Positions 9,113 through 18,503 are shown, numbered from the stretch's first letter. The stretch is DNA of 64,000 bases from Dyadobacter subterraneus (GCF_015221875.1 NZ_JACYGY010000001.1:3822501-3886500), one strand, 5' to 3'. The notes: generated by a model not told the origin, from the sequence alone. Numbers and translations: made by a program.

Positions 9113-9383
9113 ATGCCCAATTTATTTTGTAACCGGTTGTAAATCATCTACTTTCAAATATTAAGACAAAATGAAATGATTTACCAGATCCGGATTAAAA
9201 TCTAAATTGTTATTATTATTTACTTATCAGCATCCATTTTGCTTTCTTGTCATTATCTCTCCAATCGTAATACAAGCAGTATAAAATAAGAAAAGCCGGC
9301 AAATTGGGATATGCCAGCTTTGTAAGCGATTAATGTATTTCTTCCCTTCAGATAAATTCTATTTCCCAGCTTACGGAAAGCAG

Positions 9384-9563
9384 CTAGTTGATTATCATTT
9401 TCTTGAAACCTTCAGTGTTACGTTTTTCAAACCAATCATTCTTAGCGACAGTAGATCTTTTTAATTGAGCGATTAACCAGATCGCGCCGGTTGTAATTGC
9501 TATGACCAGGATCATGAAAAAATAAGGACCAAAGGTGTCGGAATATTTGAGTAAATGTATCAT
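9384..9563 (-). CDS. Small single-pass membrane protein, 59 aa
   Basis: ATG at 9563 to TAG at 9384-9386. The short N-terminus (MIHLLKYSDTFG) precedes one strongly hydrophobic helix (PYFFMILVIAITTGAIWLI, residues 13-31) and a charged tail (QLKRSTVAKNDWFEKRNTEGFKK). This composition, with clean codon use over 60 codons, supports a real gene. The tail resembles short membrane proteins that accompany PepSY or cytochrome systems, but I recognise no family. It is divergent from the DUF3325-DUF3649-PepSY operon that begins 250 bases away. Confidence 0.6.
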   Translation of the reverse strand: MIHLLKYSDTFGPYFFMILVIAITTGAIWLIAQLKRSTVAKNDWFEKRNTEGFKKMIIN

Positions 9564-9810
9564 AACGGTTTCATTTTAAAGTTGATAGTCAGGTAACAGC
9601 CATATAAAATAACCGTACCACAATCTGAAACATCATCATTTTCATAGAAATCCCGTAGCCTGAGATTTATACGTACTGTCTTCATCAACAATATCATAGA
9701 CCCCGAAACATATTGTCCGTTTTTATACACATAACGCAGATTATAAAAATAAATATTACACTATTTGTATTCAGCCTAAATAAGAATAATATTTGCAGAA
9801 AATCTTTTGT

Positions 9811-10110
9811 ATGATTTCATTCTATCTCTTTATGCTGGGCTGCTACTTTTATTACAGCAGGTCAAAATATTTTCCTTTACAAATTTTCCGTCCTGCGTCA
9901 TCAATGGATTGGTTTTCACCAGCTATCCTGATTGCGGGAATTGGGTTAAACATTTTTCGTGAAGGCTGGGTTAGCGGTTTTTTGCTCTCCATCGTGTCAT
10001 GTTCTCTGGCGGTTATACTGATTCAATTTACAGCGGTGCTGGGGAAAAAATATTTTTACAGTCTGGCCATTTTCGCTCATAGCCTGATAATCTTAGATCT
10101 GTTAAGTTAA
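9811..10110 (+). CDS. DUF3325-like membrane protein
   Basis: 99 residues from ATG 9811; a TTG at 9793 would add six residues. Three or four membrane helices cover almost the entire protein. Position and size match the DUF3325 proteins that accompany DUF3649 and PepSY-TM proteins in siderophore utilisation operons, and the next two genes are exactly those. The stop overlaps the next start (TAATG at 10108-10112), showing translational coupling. Sequence support for the family name is moderate; the operon context carries most of the weight. Confidence 0.65.
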   Translation: MISFYLFMLGCYFYYSRSKYFPLQIFRPASSMDWFSPAILIAGIGLNIFREGWVSGFLLSIVSCSLAVILIQFTAVLGKKYFYSLAIFAHSLIILDLLS

Positions 10111-10391
10111 TGCCTGCAAAAAAAGAATATTTAACCACGCCGGCTCAGAGAGCCTTGAAAATTTCGGCAGGAATTCTGGGAGGATACTTGCTCTCGTCGG
10201 CCCTGCATCTTGCTTTGGCCGCCCTGATTCCTTTCCGCAGTGAAGTGCTTTTAACAGGAGCTTTCTCGGTATTTATCTGCTGGGTCGTCTTTATGGTCCT
10301 TGCCTTTCTGTCAAATAGTGGATGGAAAATCTGGGGTATTTATCTATCCCTCAGCTTGTTATTCGCATTGATCATTTATTTTCTTCGATAG
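10110..10391 (+). CDS. DUF3649-like membrane protein
   Basis: 93 residues. A charged N-terminus (KKEYLTTPAQRALKIS) is followed by three membrane helices, with GGYLLSSALHLALAAL and a VFICWVVFMVLAFLSNSGWKIWGIY segment typical of the small DUF3649 iron-uptake-associated proteins. It overlaps the preceding gene by one base and ends two bases before the PepSY gene, so the three form one operon. Likely inner membrane; the biochemical role is not established. Confidence 0.7.
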   Translation: MPAKKEYLTTPAQRALKISAGILGGYLLSSALHLALAALIPFRSEVLLTGAFSVFICWVVFMVLAFLSNSGWKIWGIYLSLSLLFALIIYFLR

Positions 10392-10393
10392 CC

Positions 10394-11983
10394 ATGAAAT
10401 TAAAAGGTTTAGGAAACCGGGCATATAATATTATGTTTCATACGCATACTGTATCTGGCATTGTGATCAGTTTTGCTTTGTACGTTATTTTTTTCGCCGG
10501 CGCTTTTACACTTTTCAAAGATGAATTTTATCAGTGGGAAAATCCGAAAGCGCGGGTTCCTCTCGTTTCCGATATTGATTATGACAATGTTTTTAGACAG
10601 ATAAAACGTAAAAATCCTTATTTTGAAACAGATAAAGATCTGTACGTCGCAATTCCTTCCAAGGAGAATCCGTTAATCAATATTCGTGGAAGAGAAGTAA
10701 AAAAAGGTAGCGAGCCAGCTTATGTGGGCTTTATATACAACCCGGTCAGCCATGAGCTGCAATCTGACACTCCTTATACAACCACAGTTGGCGAAACACT
10801 ATACCGGCTTCATTTTCTGGATCAGCTTCCTTTACTTGGCCGTTACCTTGCCGGTTTCATCGCATTGTTCTTTTTCTTTGCAAGTCTTACCGGTCTTCTT
10901 ATTCACTGGCGAAATATATTCAGCAAATTCTACGGATATTCATTAAAAGGCACGTGGAGACAGATTTGGACCAATGCGCATACCGTTTTCGGATTGATAG
11001 GATTGCCCTTTCAAATGATGTATGCCATCACCGGGGCATTTTATTTACTTACATTGCTGATTCTTGCACCGGCAGTTATGGTTTTATACGGCGGCGATCA
11101 GCAAAAACTATTATCCGTTATTCGTCCTTACGAGGGAATAAAATTTGATCCGAAATCGCCTGAGACAACAAAAAATTTATCAATCAGTCAAATTATTTCT
11201 AATCTCAAAACAGAGCATCCGGATTATCATCTTACCTTTTTAAACATTGACAATTATGGTCGGGAAGATGGTGTGATGACCACCCGGATTGTTGACGACA
11301 GACATTTTACGGGCGACGGCATCATATCGGTCAGGCTTCGTGACGGAAAAAAAGTTGTTGAAGTAATCCCTGGCAATAAGGCTTATGTAGAATCGGTACT
11401 AGATGGTATTGCACGGTTGCATTTCGCAAAGTTTGGAGGTTTGTTATTGAAAACGGTTTATTTTATCCTTGCCTTATTTACCTGTTTTGTGATTATAAGC
11501 GGAGTTCTGTTGTGGAAGGAAGCAAGAAATAAGAAGAATTATACAGAGAAACAAAAACGTTTTCACCACCGCGTTACAATGTGGTACCTTTCCATTTGTT
11601 TTGGATTATTTCCTGCAACAGCTATTCTTTTCAATGCTGAACTGCTGGTATCTTCCGAGTCATCCAAACATACATTCTGGGTTAACACAACCTTTTTTAT
11701 CTCGTGGCTGATGCTTATCATTTTAGGATTAATTTGTAAAACTGAAACAAAAATGACCAAAGTTTTTCTGGTATTGACCGGAATTTTTTCGCTCATAATT
11801 CCTTTGACAAATGGTTTAAAAACCGGAGACTGGATCTGGGTTGCTTTGTTCAAATCTAATTATTTTGTAGCGGGAACTGATATTTTCTGGCTGATAACAG
11901 GAATCTCAACACTTTTTTTATCGCTGCTCGTAAAAAATAAATCTACTGTCGTTTCCAGAAAAGTAGTAGAAGAAATTGCCTGA
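10394..11983 (+). CDS. PepSY-associated membrane protein (ferric-siderophore reductase type)
   Basis: 529 residues from ATG 10394; the ORF is open back to 10322 but the ATG after the DUF3649 stop gives the conserved FHTHTVSGIVISFALYVIFFAGAF start. The first helix is followed by a periplasmic PepSY-like domain, then HWRNIFSKFYGYS, WTNAHTVFGLIGLPFQ and a cluster of C-terminal helices. His residues in the helices (HTHT, LHWR, NAHT, ARLHFAKFGG) are placed as in proteins thought to carry haem and reduce ferric siderophores at the inner membrane. Last gene of the DUF3325-DUF3649-PepSY operon. No TonB receptor is adjacent; one lies at 34 kb. Confidence 0.8.
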   Translation: MKLKGLGNRAYNIMFHTHTVSGIVISFALYVIFFAGAFTLFKDEFYQWENPKARVPLVSDIDYDNVFRQIKRKNPYFETDKDLYVAIPSKENPLINIRGREVKKGSEPAYVGFIYNPVSHELQSDTPYTTTVGETLYRLHFLDQLPLLGRYLAGFIALFFFFASLTGLLIHWRNIFSKFYGYSLKGTWRQIWTNAHTVFGLIGLPFQMMYAITGAFYLLTLLILAPAVMVLYGGDQQKLLSVIRPYEGIKFDPKSPETTKNLSISQIISNLKTEHPDYHLTFLNIDNYGREDGVMTTRIVDDRHFTGDGIISVRLRDGKKVVEVIPGNKAYVESVLDGIARLHFAKFGGLLLKTVYFILALFTCFVIISGVLLWKEARNKKNYTEKQKRFHHRVTMWYLSICFGLFPATAILFNAELLVSSESSKHTFWVNTTFFISWLMLIILGLICKTETKMTKVFLVLTGIFSLIIPLTNGLKTGDWIWVALFKSNYFVAGTDIFWLITGISTLFLSLLVKNKSTVVSRKVVEEIA

Positions 11984-12102
11984 AACCAAGAATAACCTGA
12001 AACGTTTTATATAATTTTCCAGAACCGAATTTTCTAAATATGGTTTCCAGAAGCTTTTTTGATAACTTTTTAATTCTCTGACGTGCTTCCTTCAAACTTT
12101 GA

Positions 12103-12110
12103 TAACTTTG
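12103..12110 (+). promoter_or_regulatory. -7 box for the MATE gene
   Basis: TAACTTTG, an exact TANNTTTG match. Predicted transcription start is near 12116, about 23 bases before the MATE ATG. Confidence 0.45.
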
Positions 12111-12138
12111 TAACATTCTAAGACAGTGTTGCAATTTT

Positions 12139-13464
12139 ATGAAAAGTGAAGCTACAAAAACAATAAAGCTGGCATTGCCAATTATTATCGGAGAACTAGC
12201 CCAAATGGCTCTCCACCTGATTGACTCGGCCATGGTTGGTGCCATTAGTTACAAACAACTGGCGGCTGCGGCCCTGGTGGTCAACACGATGAACATTCCT
12301 TTTGTGATCGGAATTGGTATGACAATTTCTGTTTCTCAAATGGTTTCACTTTCACATGGAAGGCGCGACGGGCAGCAGGTTTCCCATTATTTGTTTAACG
12401 GGTTTTGTTTATGCGCGCTTACGGCAATCCTTATTTCGCTAACTCTTGTTTTTGGCAAAAATGTCCTGTATCATCTGGGTCAGGATCCGGAGGTTGTACG
12501 CCTTGCGCTTCCTTTCATGCAGCTCATGGGATTATCGATCATTCCGATGTTGCTTTTTATGACGCTGAAACAATTTACAGACGGCCTGGAATTTACAAAA
12601 ACCGCCATGTTTCTTTCCCTTGCCGGTATGCCTGTAAATATTCTTTTGAACTGGCTGCTTATTTATGGAAACTGGGGATTCCCTCGACTGGAACTGGTTG
12701 GCGCAGGCTATGCCACTTTAATTACCCGTACCCTCATTTTCCTTGCTTTGGGTACCACAATTTTAAGACACAAAACGTTTCGCAAATATATTGCGGTTAG
12801 AAGTAAACAATGGGTTTTACAACGGAAAACACTTGGAGAATTGCTTCATATTGGTATTCCCAGCAGTTTACAAATCGGCATGGAAGCCGGAGCTTTCGCT
12901 GTTTCCGGTATTATTATTGGAACAATCGGAGCTGTGGCACAAGCAGCACATCAGATTGCTCTAAGCAGCGCATCTTTTACATTTATGGTATCTATGGGCC
13001 TTGCGCAAGCAGGTTCCATCCGGGTGAGCAACGCTTTTGGGACATCCAACTGGCCGAAAATTGCTCTGATTGGAAAAAGTACAATGATCACCGCATTGAT
13101 TTATGGTACCTTCTGTGCCGTTGCCTTTGCCGTGTTCCGTTATGAATTACCAAAAGCATTTAATGACAATGCCGAAGTTTTACAGTTGGCTGCTTTACTC
13201 CTTTTATTTGCCGCCGTTTTTCAGATATCTGATAGCACGCAAGCCATCAGTGCCGGTTTGTTGAGAGGTATAAAAGACGTGAAAGCGCCAACGATATTGA
13301 TCGCCATTGCTTATTGGGTGATCGGTTTGCCAACAGGTTATTTACTTGCTTTTCATTTTAAAATGGGTGCTCCCGGCATCTGGCTTGGATTGATCATAGG
13401 TCTTACTTTGGCCTCCGTGTTTTTAATCAACCGCTTTTTGAAAATGTCAAAAAGGAATAATTAA
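12139..13464 (+). CDS. MATE-family multidrug/Na+ efflux transporter
   Basis: 441 residues with about twelve membrane helices in two similar halves, the usual MATE length and layout. Family marks are LALPIIIGELAQMALHLIDSAMVG at the start, AGYATLITR near the middle, GIPSSLQIGMEAGAF at the opening of the second half, and ISAGLLRGIKDVKAPT near the end. It would export cationic compounds in exchange for Na+ or H+ across the inner membrane. It has its own -7 box (12103) and stands apart from the next gene by 129 bases. A DinF/NorM-type label is likely; substrate unknown. Confidence 0.93.
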   Translation: MKSEATKTIKLALPIIIGELAQMALHLIDSAMVGAISYKQLAAAALVVNTMNIPFVIGIGMTISVSQMVSLSHGRRDGQQVSHYLFNGFCLCALTAILISLTLVFGKNVLYHLGQDPEVVRLALPFMQLMGLSIIPMLLFMTLKQFTDGLEFTKTAMFLSLAGMPVNILLNWLLIYGNWGFPRLELVGAGYATLITRTLIFLALGTTILRHKTFRKYIAVRSKQWVLQRKTLGELLHIGIPSSLQIGMEAGAFAVSGIIIGTIGAVAQAAHQIALSSASFTFMVSMGLAQAGSIRVSNAFGTSNWPKIALIGKSTMITALIYGTFCAVAFAVFRYELPKAFNDNAEVLQLAALLLLFAAVFQISDSTQAISAGLLRGIKDVKAPTILIAIAYWVIGLPTGYLLAFHFKMGAPGIWLGLIIGLTLASVFLINRFLKMSKRNN

Positions 13465-13563
13465 CTGTGGTGATACATTACTTTTTGGAAATCAAAATCT
13501 GGATTGTTTGAATTTTGCAATCATCCGTTTGATACAAGCAACAGATATTGACAGCAGTGACGG

Positions 13564-13571
13564 TACTTTTG
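13564..13571 (+). promoter_or_regulatory. -7 box for the SDR gene at 13594
   Basis: TACTTTTG, fitting TANNTTTG. Predicted transcription start near 13577, 17 bases before the ATG. Confidence 0.4.
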
Positions 13572-13593
13572 TTTTAACAAAAAGAACAAAAAT

Positions 13594-14433
13594 ATGGATT
13601 CCCAGAAAACATGGTTTGTAACAGGAGCGTCAAAAGGTTTGGGGCTTAGTTTGGTAAAACAATTATTGGAAGCAGGGCAAAATGTTGCTGCTACATCAAG
13701 AAATATCGAAGAATTAACCAAGGCGGTAAATTCTTCCGGGGACTCTTTCCTGCCCATTTCTGTTGATTTAGCTAACGAGAAGAGTGTAGCCGATGCGCTT
13801 GAAAAAACGAATGCACAATTCGGCAGTATAGATGTCGTCATTAACAATGCTGGTTATGGAATCGGTGGAAGCATTGAAGAGCTCACGGACGAAGAGACCC
13901 GTTTAAGTTTTGATGTCAATGTATTTGCTATGCTGAATGTGATCAGAAAAGCGCTGCCTTACTTGAGAAAGCAAAAATCAGGGCATATTATCAACATTTC
14001 TTCCATTGCGGGCATAGCGCCGGGAACTGGCTGGTCAATATATGCGGCAACGAAATATGCTGTGATCGGTTTGTCGGAAGTATTGGCAGATGATGTAAAA
14101 TCGTTTGGTATTAAGGTAACCGTTGTGGCTCCCGGCGCCTTTCGCACAAGTTTCCTAACACCGGAATCTTTGGTAATGACCAGCAATCCGATTGAGGAAT
14201 ACCAGGCTGTGAGAGATTCACATGCCAAATACTTAAACATGGATGGAAACCAGGCCGGCGACCCTGAAAAAGCCGCTGCTGCCATGATTCAGATTGTTTC
14301 AGAACAAAATCCTCCCTTATATCTTTTACTAGGAAAAGATGCCTATGAACGGGCATTCAAAAAAATGGAGGTTTTGACTCAAGAATATGAAAAGTGGGAA
14401 GATCTGACAAAATCCACCGGTTTTGAAGCATGA
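13594..14433 (+). CDS. SDR-family oxidoreductase
   Basis: 279 residues, a classical short-chain dehydrogenase. TGASKGLG at residues 11-18 binds NAD(P), NNAG follows, and the catalytic Ser (INISSIAG) and YAATK tetrad are intact. A C-terminal extension (KDAYERAFKKMEVLTQEYEKWE) is typical of the SDR5-like group annotated as retinol/short-chain dehydrogenases. Cytoplasmic; substrate unknown. It converges on the TetR gene at 14523, sharing a bidirectional terminator. Confidence 0.92.
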   Translation: MDSQKTWFVTGASKGLGLSLVKQLLEAGQNVAATSRNIEELTKAVNSSGDSFLPISVDLANEKSVADALEKTNAQFGSIDVVINNAGYGIGGSIEELTDEETRLSFDVNVFAMLNVIRKALPYLRKQKSGHIINISSIAGIAPGTGWSIYAATKYAVIGLSEVLADDVKSFGIKVTVVAPGAFRTSFLTPESLVMTSNPIEEYQAVRDSHAKYLNMDGNQAGDPEKAAAAMIQIVSEQNPPLYLLLGKDAYERAFKKMEVLTQEYEKWEDLTKSTGFEA

Positions 14434-14447
14434 ATTTGAAATAAAAA

Positions 14448-14492
14448 AAGAAGTCAACCCTCAGCGTTTTGCATTTCGGGGTTGACTTCTTT
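14448..14492. terminator. Bidirectional intrinsic terminator
   Basis: AAGAAGTCAACCC at 14448-14460 pairs perfectly with GGGTTGACTTCTT at 14479-14491, with A-run and T-rich flanks. It lies between the convergent SDR and TetR genes. Confidence 0.85.
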
Positions 14493-14522
14493 ATTATATC
14501 AAAAAGTATTAATGCAGTCCGA

Positions 14523-15107
14523 TCAATTTTCCAGAACAGACAGAACAATTTTAATCGTCCCTTCAATGATCTCTTTTTCCGGTTCAGATTTACTGTAAGC
14601 CTTTAATCCCCAGAGGTTATTGACAAAAAATCCGGCTAATGCCTTCGCTGACTGTTTTGTTGTAATTTGGCCCAGCTCCTGCCCTCTTTTAATTGCTTTA
14701 TAAAACCCATCTTCAATCGCCTGACGATTTTCAGTGATTATTTCTGCAATTTCTGCATCGTGCGGCGCAAGTTCAATTCTTGAATTAACCATAAAACAAC
14801 CCTTTGGTGAGTTATCACCAAGACACTCCACAGCCGTTGCCTGAAAAATTGCTTTAATGACAGCAGGAACATCCCCGGCATTATCCAGAAGGGAAATCAT
14901 ATTTCCGGTAACCTTGCTGCGATAACGCCTTAAAGCTCTGATAAACAGCGTTCTTTTATCGCCATAGGTATCATATAAACTTGAACGGCTAAGACTTAAT
15001 CCGTCAACAAGTTCCTGGGCCGAAATACCATTATATCCTTTAAACCAGAACAAATCCATTGCTTTGTCCAGCACAAGTTCTTCATCAAATTCTTTTGATC
15101 TTGCCAT
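14523..15107 (-). CDS. TetR/AcrR-family transcriptional regulator
   Basis: 194 residues. The N-terminal helix-turn-helix is clear: DKAMDLFWFKGYNGISAQEL then LSRSSLYDTYGDKRTLFIRAL. The C-terminal ligand-binding half contains ECLGDNSPKGCFMVNSRIEL, common in regulators next to oxidoreductases. Just upstream (15107-15125) is a short palindromic TTGAA-AG-TTCAA that could be an autoregulatory operator. It sits 27 bases downstream of the IclR gene on the same strand. Effector unknown. Confidence 0.9.
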   Translation of the reverse strand: MARSKEFDEELVLDKAMDLFWFKGYNGISAQELVDGLSLSRSSLYDTYGDKRTLFIRALRRYRSKVTGNMISLLDNAGDVPAVIKAIFQATAVECLGDNSPKGCFMVNSRIELAPHDAEIAEIITENRQAIEDGFYKAIKRGQELGQITTKQSAKALAGFFVNNLWGLKAYSKSEPEKEIIEGTIKIVLSVLEN

Positions 15108-15134
15108 AACTAACTTGAAAGTTCAACAATGAAA

Positions 15135-15857
15135 TTAAATCTGCCGTGAAGAATATTTATCCAGTCGCGATAACATTTCTTCCAGCTTTGTCAGTGTAAA
15201 ACTGATCTCCTTTTCCCCAAACCGGTAGGACGGTCCGGAAACACAAACTACTGCAATCACCTTTCGCTGGTGAAAAACAGGAACAGCCACACAATTAAGG
15301 TCGGGCTCGTATTTTTCAATGTCAAGTGCGTAACCGTTTTTCTTAATTTTTACAACATCTTGTCTCAATGTTTCATGAAAACTGTCATCCTGAAATTTGA
15401 TCAGGCTATTTTGAAGATGATCCGAATACGATAGAAAAACTTTGCCTATTGCAGTAGTTGTCATCTCATATTCTTTACCCAATTCCAACGAAATCCGTAC
15501 AGAACGGTTGGGCTCACATTTCAGTTCATGCCGAAAATAGGACCCCATTTGAATGGCAAGGTAAGACGTTTCTCTGGTCACTTCGGTGATGCTTTCCAGA
15601 ACCGGTTTCAATTCTTTTTTTATTTGGAAAAGCGACACATCAGGAGAATACAGACACTGAAATTTATAGGTAATCCGGTAGCGAGGCGTCAATTCGTCCT
15701 GTTCAATATAACCAAGTTCTTTAAGCGTGTTCAAAAAATTATGCACAGTCGTTTTTTTCAAACCCACCGCATCTGCAATATCATTTAGCCTGACAAAGTT
15801 CCCGTTAAATGCGATATATTCCAGTATTTGAAAAGCTCTTTCTACTGATTGTATCAT
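15135..15857 (-). CDS. IclR-family transcriptional regulator
   Basis: 240 residues from ATG 15857 (MIQSVERAFQILEYIA), the standard IclR start. An upstream in-frame ATG at 15917 was rejected because it overlaps a TAGTTTTG promoter box at 15915-15922. The winged helix (LNDIADAVGLKKTTVHNFLNTLKELGYIEQ) is followed by the IclR effector domain (LGKEYEMTTTAIGKVFLSY, LNCVAVPVFHQRKVIAVVCVSGP). It is divergent from the aldo/keto reductase gene, which is its likely target. Confidence 0.92.
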   Translation of the reverse strand: MIQSVERAFQILEYIAFNGNFVRLNDIADAVGLKKTTVHNFLNTLKELGYIEQDELTPRYRITYKFQCLYSPDVSLFQIKKELKPVLESITEVTRETSYLAIQMGSYFRHELKCEPNRSVRISLELGKEYEMTTTAIGKVFLSYSDHLQNSLIKFQDDSFHETLRQDVVKIKKNGYALDIEKYEPDLNCVAVPVFHQRKVIAVVCVSGPSYRFGEKEISFTLTKLEEMLSRLDKYSSRQI

Positions 15858-15914
15858 AAAGTTCAGCAATGATGAACAAATTGAGAATATCGCACATAAT
15901 TTATTTATTAAATT

Positions 15915-15922
15915 CAAAACTA
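15915..15922 (-). promoter_or_regulatory. -7 box for the IclR gene
   Basis: The minus strand reads TAGTTTTG. Predicted transcription start is near 15909, giving a 52-base leader and excluding the ATG at 15917. Confidence 0.45.
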
Positions 15923-16044
15923 CCGTAATTTCGGATCAGTAACAAATAAACAGTCCTGCCAGACGGGCCAGAATAAATAAGTATTGCGAAAATTTGTCTG
16001 GCATAAGGATTGAACCAATATTTTCAGAATCAAACATTACCAAA

Positions 16045-16995
16045 ATGGAAAAAAGGAAATTAGGAAATTCAGATATTGAAATTGCACCGCTTGTGTTTGG
16101 TGGAAATGTTTTTGGCTGGACAACAGATGATAACCGTACATTCGAATTGCTTGACGCTTTTGTAGATGCTGGTTTTAATGCTGTGGACACAGCGGATGTT
16201 TACTCAGCATGGGTTCCGGGAAATCATGGCGGAGAATCCGAAACGGCCATTGGCAAGTGGTTAAAAAAAAGCGGAAAACGGGATAGAATTATTTTAGCTA
16301 CCAAAGTGGCTTCCGAGATGGGTCCCGGCAAAAAAGGACTTAGTAAAAAATATATTCTGGAAGCAGTTGAAAGTTCATTGAAAAGATTACAAACTGATTA
16401 CATCGATTTGTATCAATCGCATTATGATGATCCTGAAACACCCGTTGAAGAAACACTGGAAGCTTATTATGACCTTGTAAAGGCAGGAAAAGTACGTATT
16501 ATTGGCGCATCCAACTTCCCGATACCAAGACTGGAAGAATCAATTAAAGTAAGTCAGCAGGAAAATCTGGCCGTTTACCAAACATTCCAGCCTGAATTTA
16601 ATTTGTTTGACAGACAGGATTTTGAAGAAAACATTGCACCGTTCACCGTCGACAACAACCTGAGTGTAATAAGCTATTTCTCTCTTGCAAGCGGTTTTCT
16701 TTCGGGAAAATATCGTTCAAAAGACGATTTGAAAGGAAGCAAAAGAGGTGGTATGGTTGAAAAATATCTTACCGAAAGAGGCTTTAAAATACTGGCAGCA
16801 CTGGATGAGCTCTCGGCTGAATATAACAGCAACCCGGCGACAGTTTCTCTTGCATGGCTGATCGCACATCCTGCGGTAACGGCTCCGATAGCAAGTGCGA
16901 CAACGCTTGATCAGCTGGAACAGTTAACCCAGGCGGCAACCATCAATCTGGATGAAGCCGCTATTGAAAAATTGAACTCTGCCAGCGCCTGGTAA
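16045..16995 (+). CDS. Aldo/keto reductase
   Basis: 316 residues from ATG 16045, which begins MEKRKLGNSDIEIAPLVFGG, the family's normal start; the ORF is open further upstream. Catalytic tetrad positions are visible: Asp and Tyr in NAVDTADVYS, Lys in ILATKVASEMG, and His in YQSHYDDPETP. The C-terminal cofactor segment is IASATTLDQLEQL. It reduces or oxidises carbonyl compounds with NADPH in the cytoplasm; the YajO/AKR11-13 type is likely. It is divergent from IclR. Confidence 0.93.
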   Translation: MEKRKLGNSDIEIAPLVFGGNVFGWTTDDNRTFELLDAFVDAGFNAVDTADVYSAWVPGNHGGESETAIGKWLKKSGKRDRIILATKVASEMGPGKKGLSKKYILEAVESSLKRLQTDYIDLYQSHYDDPETPVEETLEAYYDLVKAGKVRIIGASNFPIPRLEESIKVSQQENLAVYQTFQPEFNLFDRQDFEENIAPFTVDNNLSVISYFSLASGFLSGKYRSKDDLKGSKRGGMVEKYLTERGFKILAALDELSAEYNSNPATVSLAWLIAHPAVTAPIASATTLDQLEQLTQAATINLDEAAIEKLNSASAW

Positions 16996-17016
16996 TAGTA
17001 ATATTTGTATGGAAAT

Positions 17017-17058
17017 AAAAAAGTTGGTATAGACAAAATAGTCGCTGCCAATTTTTTT
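17017..17058. terminator. Probable bidirectional terminator
   Basis: AAAAAAGTTGG pairs with CCAATTTTTTT with one bulged base, and an inner GAC/GTC pair closes the loop. It lies between the aldo/keto reductase and DUF4269 stops. Confidence 0.5.
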
Positions 17059-17584
17059 ATTTCTCCTCAAAAGCTAACAGAGATTCATATGGATTTCCGG
17101 TAAGTCCTAATAATTCTGCAAATGCCGGCTCAGTTTTAATCCCCTGCCGTTTTAATTCTATCACAGCATTTCTGAAATCTTCCCCTTTTTCAAGCAAAAT
17201 TTTATATTCCACAAGCATATGCCTGAAAGCCGTTTGCTGATGTGATGGAATGTTTTGTCCAAAAATCTCTATTTCAAAATCATCAATAAAAAAATTGGCT
17301 ATAACCGTTTCCTGATTATTAATAACAGCATCTTTGATCTGAAAACTTTCTTTATCAGAAAATTGACTTAGAATAACAGAGACAAATTCATCCTTATCTT
17401 TCCAGTAACAGATTATATCCAGGTCACTTTTTTCTATATCAATATTTAACGGAATTGTTCCCGCCAGAATCGGGTTAAAAGTGGCCAGTAAATCCAGTAT
17501 ACGATTATTTATCAATAGGTTAAAAACAGCACGTTGTTTTATATTTCCATTTTTCAGATAAGAAATATCGGTGAAATCAATCAT
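17057..17584 (-). CDS. DUF4269 nucleotidyltransferase-like protein
   Basis: 175 residues. The segment LAGTIPLNIDIEKSDLDIICYW resembles the GS...DxD motif of minimal nucleotidyltransferases, and the remaining sequence (FRHMLVEYKILLEKGEDFRNAVIELKRQGIKTEPAFAELL) fits the DUF4269 family. The canonical GS is replaced by GT. Function unknown. Its start is 14 bases from the AraC stop on the same strand, so the two are probably co-transcribed. Confidence 0.8.
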   Translation of the reverse strand: MIDFTDISYLKNGNIKQRAVFNLLINNRILDLLATFNPILAGTIPLNIDIEKSDLDIICYWKDKDEFVSVILSQFSDKESFQIKDAVINNQETVIANFFIDDFEIEIFGQNIPSHQQTAFRHMLVEYKILLEKGEDFRNAVIELKRQGIKTEPAFAELLGLTGNPYESLLAFEEK

Positions 17585-17598
17585 AATAAACTGGAATT

Positions 17599-18465
17599 TT
17601 ACATGGCGCGGTATTGAAGCTGATACTGTCTTGGAGTTAATTTCATGATACTTTTAAATTGAATCAGGAAATTGGCCAGACTGTTATATCCGCTTTCATA
17701 AGCAATTTCGGTAACGCTCCGATTTGAGCTGATCAGGATTTTACAGGCATATCCGATCCGTACTTCGTTCAAAAAATTAGAAAACCGTTTCCCGGTTTTG
17801 GATTTAAAATACCTGCAAAAAGCAGTTTCACTTAAATTTGTCAGTGCTGCTACTTCCTGCAAAGTAATTTTTGCCGACAGATTATTGATTACATGCAGGA
17901 AGACCAAATTAATCCGGTCGGATTCTGCCTCGGAATAGCGGTTCACGAAACCGGCGCTGGCCAACGGCAATATTTCCAGGCATTTGGATAGCCGGTCAAG
18001 GATTGATAATAGCGTAATAATTCTATTCATGCCGTCCTGCTCCTGTAAAGCTAAAAGCATATCGGCCACTTCGTCCCGCGTTTTCCCGACCACTTTTATT
18101 CCCTGTTTTGATTTTTTCAAAAACAGATCAATCGCGGAACATTCGGGCAGATTATAAAAGGCATCACCAATAAAAGCTTTGGGAAAATGAACCGTAAGAA
18201 TTTCCGCTTCATGGCTCGGGTTCATGATATTTGACTGATCGTTCCGCCAGCAATGAGGTATGTCCGCCCCAACAAAAATTAAATCACCGGCCTCAAAAGA
18301 TTCAACAGAATCACCCACAAACCGAAATCCGGAACTCTTCAATATCAATGAAATTTCCATTTCCGGATGATAATGAAATGGGTTTACGAAATGGTGACGT
18401 TTATTTTTTACAACATTGATACTGTTGGATGGTGGCGTCAGAATTTTATGGAATCTGGGCTGCAT
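17599..18465 (-). CDS. AraC-family regulator with cupin sensor domain
   Basis: 288 residues. The N-terminal cupin includes FHYHPEMEISLIL and GADIPHCWRND. The C-terminal AraC double helix-turn-helix includes LQEVAALTNLSETAFCRYFKSKTGKRFSNFLNEVRI and VTEIAYESGYNSLANFLIQFKSIMKLTPRQYQ. It is a paralogue of the regulator at 30024-30878. It is divergent from the DUF1080 and VOC genes, the likely targets, in keeping with regulators that respond to sugars. A TAGATTTG box at 18504-18511 leaves a 33-base leader. Confidence 0.92.
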   Translation of the reverse strand: MQPRFHKILTPPSNSINVVKNKRHHFVNPFHYHPEMEISLILKSSGFRFVGDSVESFEAGDLIFVGADIPHCWRNDQSNIMNPSHEAEILTVHFPKAFIGDAFYNLPECSAIDLFLKKSKQGIKVVGKTRDEVADMLLALQEQDGMNRIITLLSILDRLSKCLEILPLASAGFVNRYSEAESDRINLVFLHVINNLSAKITLQEVAALTNLSETAFCRYFKSKTGKRFSNFLNEVRIGYACKILISSNRSVTEIAYESGYNSLANFLIQFKSIMKLTPRQYQLQYRAM

Positions 18466-18503
18466 GGCATGCTGAAATTCAGTAAATACAAAAGGGTTAC
18501 ATA

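Noticed and set aside
12405..13145. Two 110-130 residue frames within the MATE gene
   Set aside because: Shifted-frame shadows of a transporter with an intact, well-conserved reading frame.
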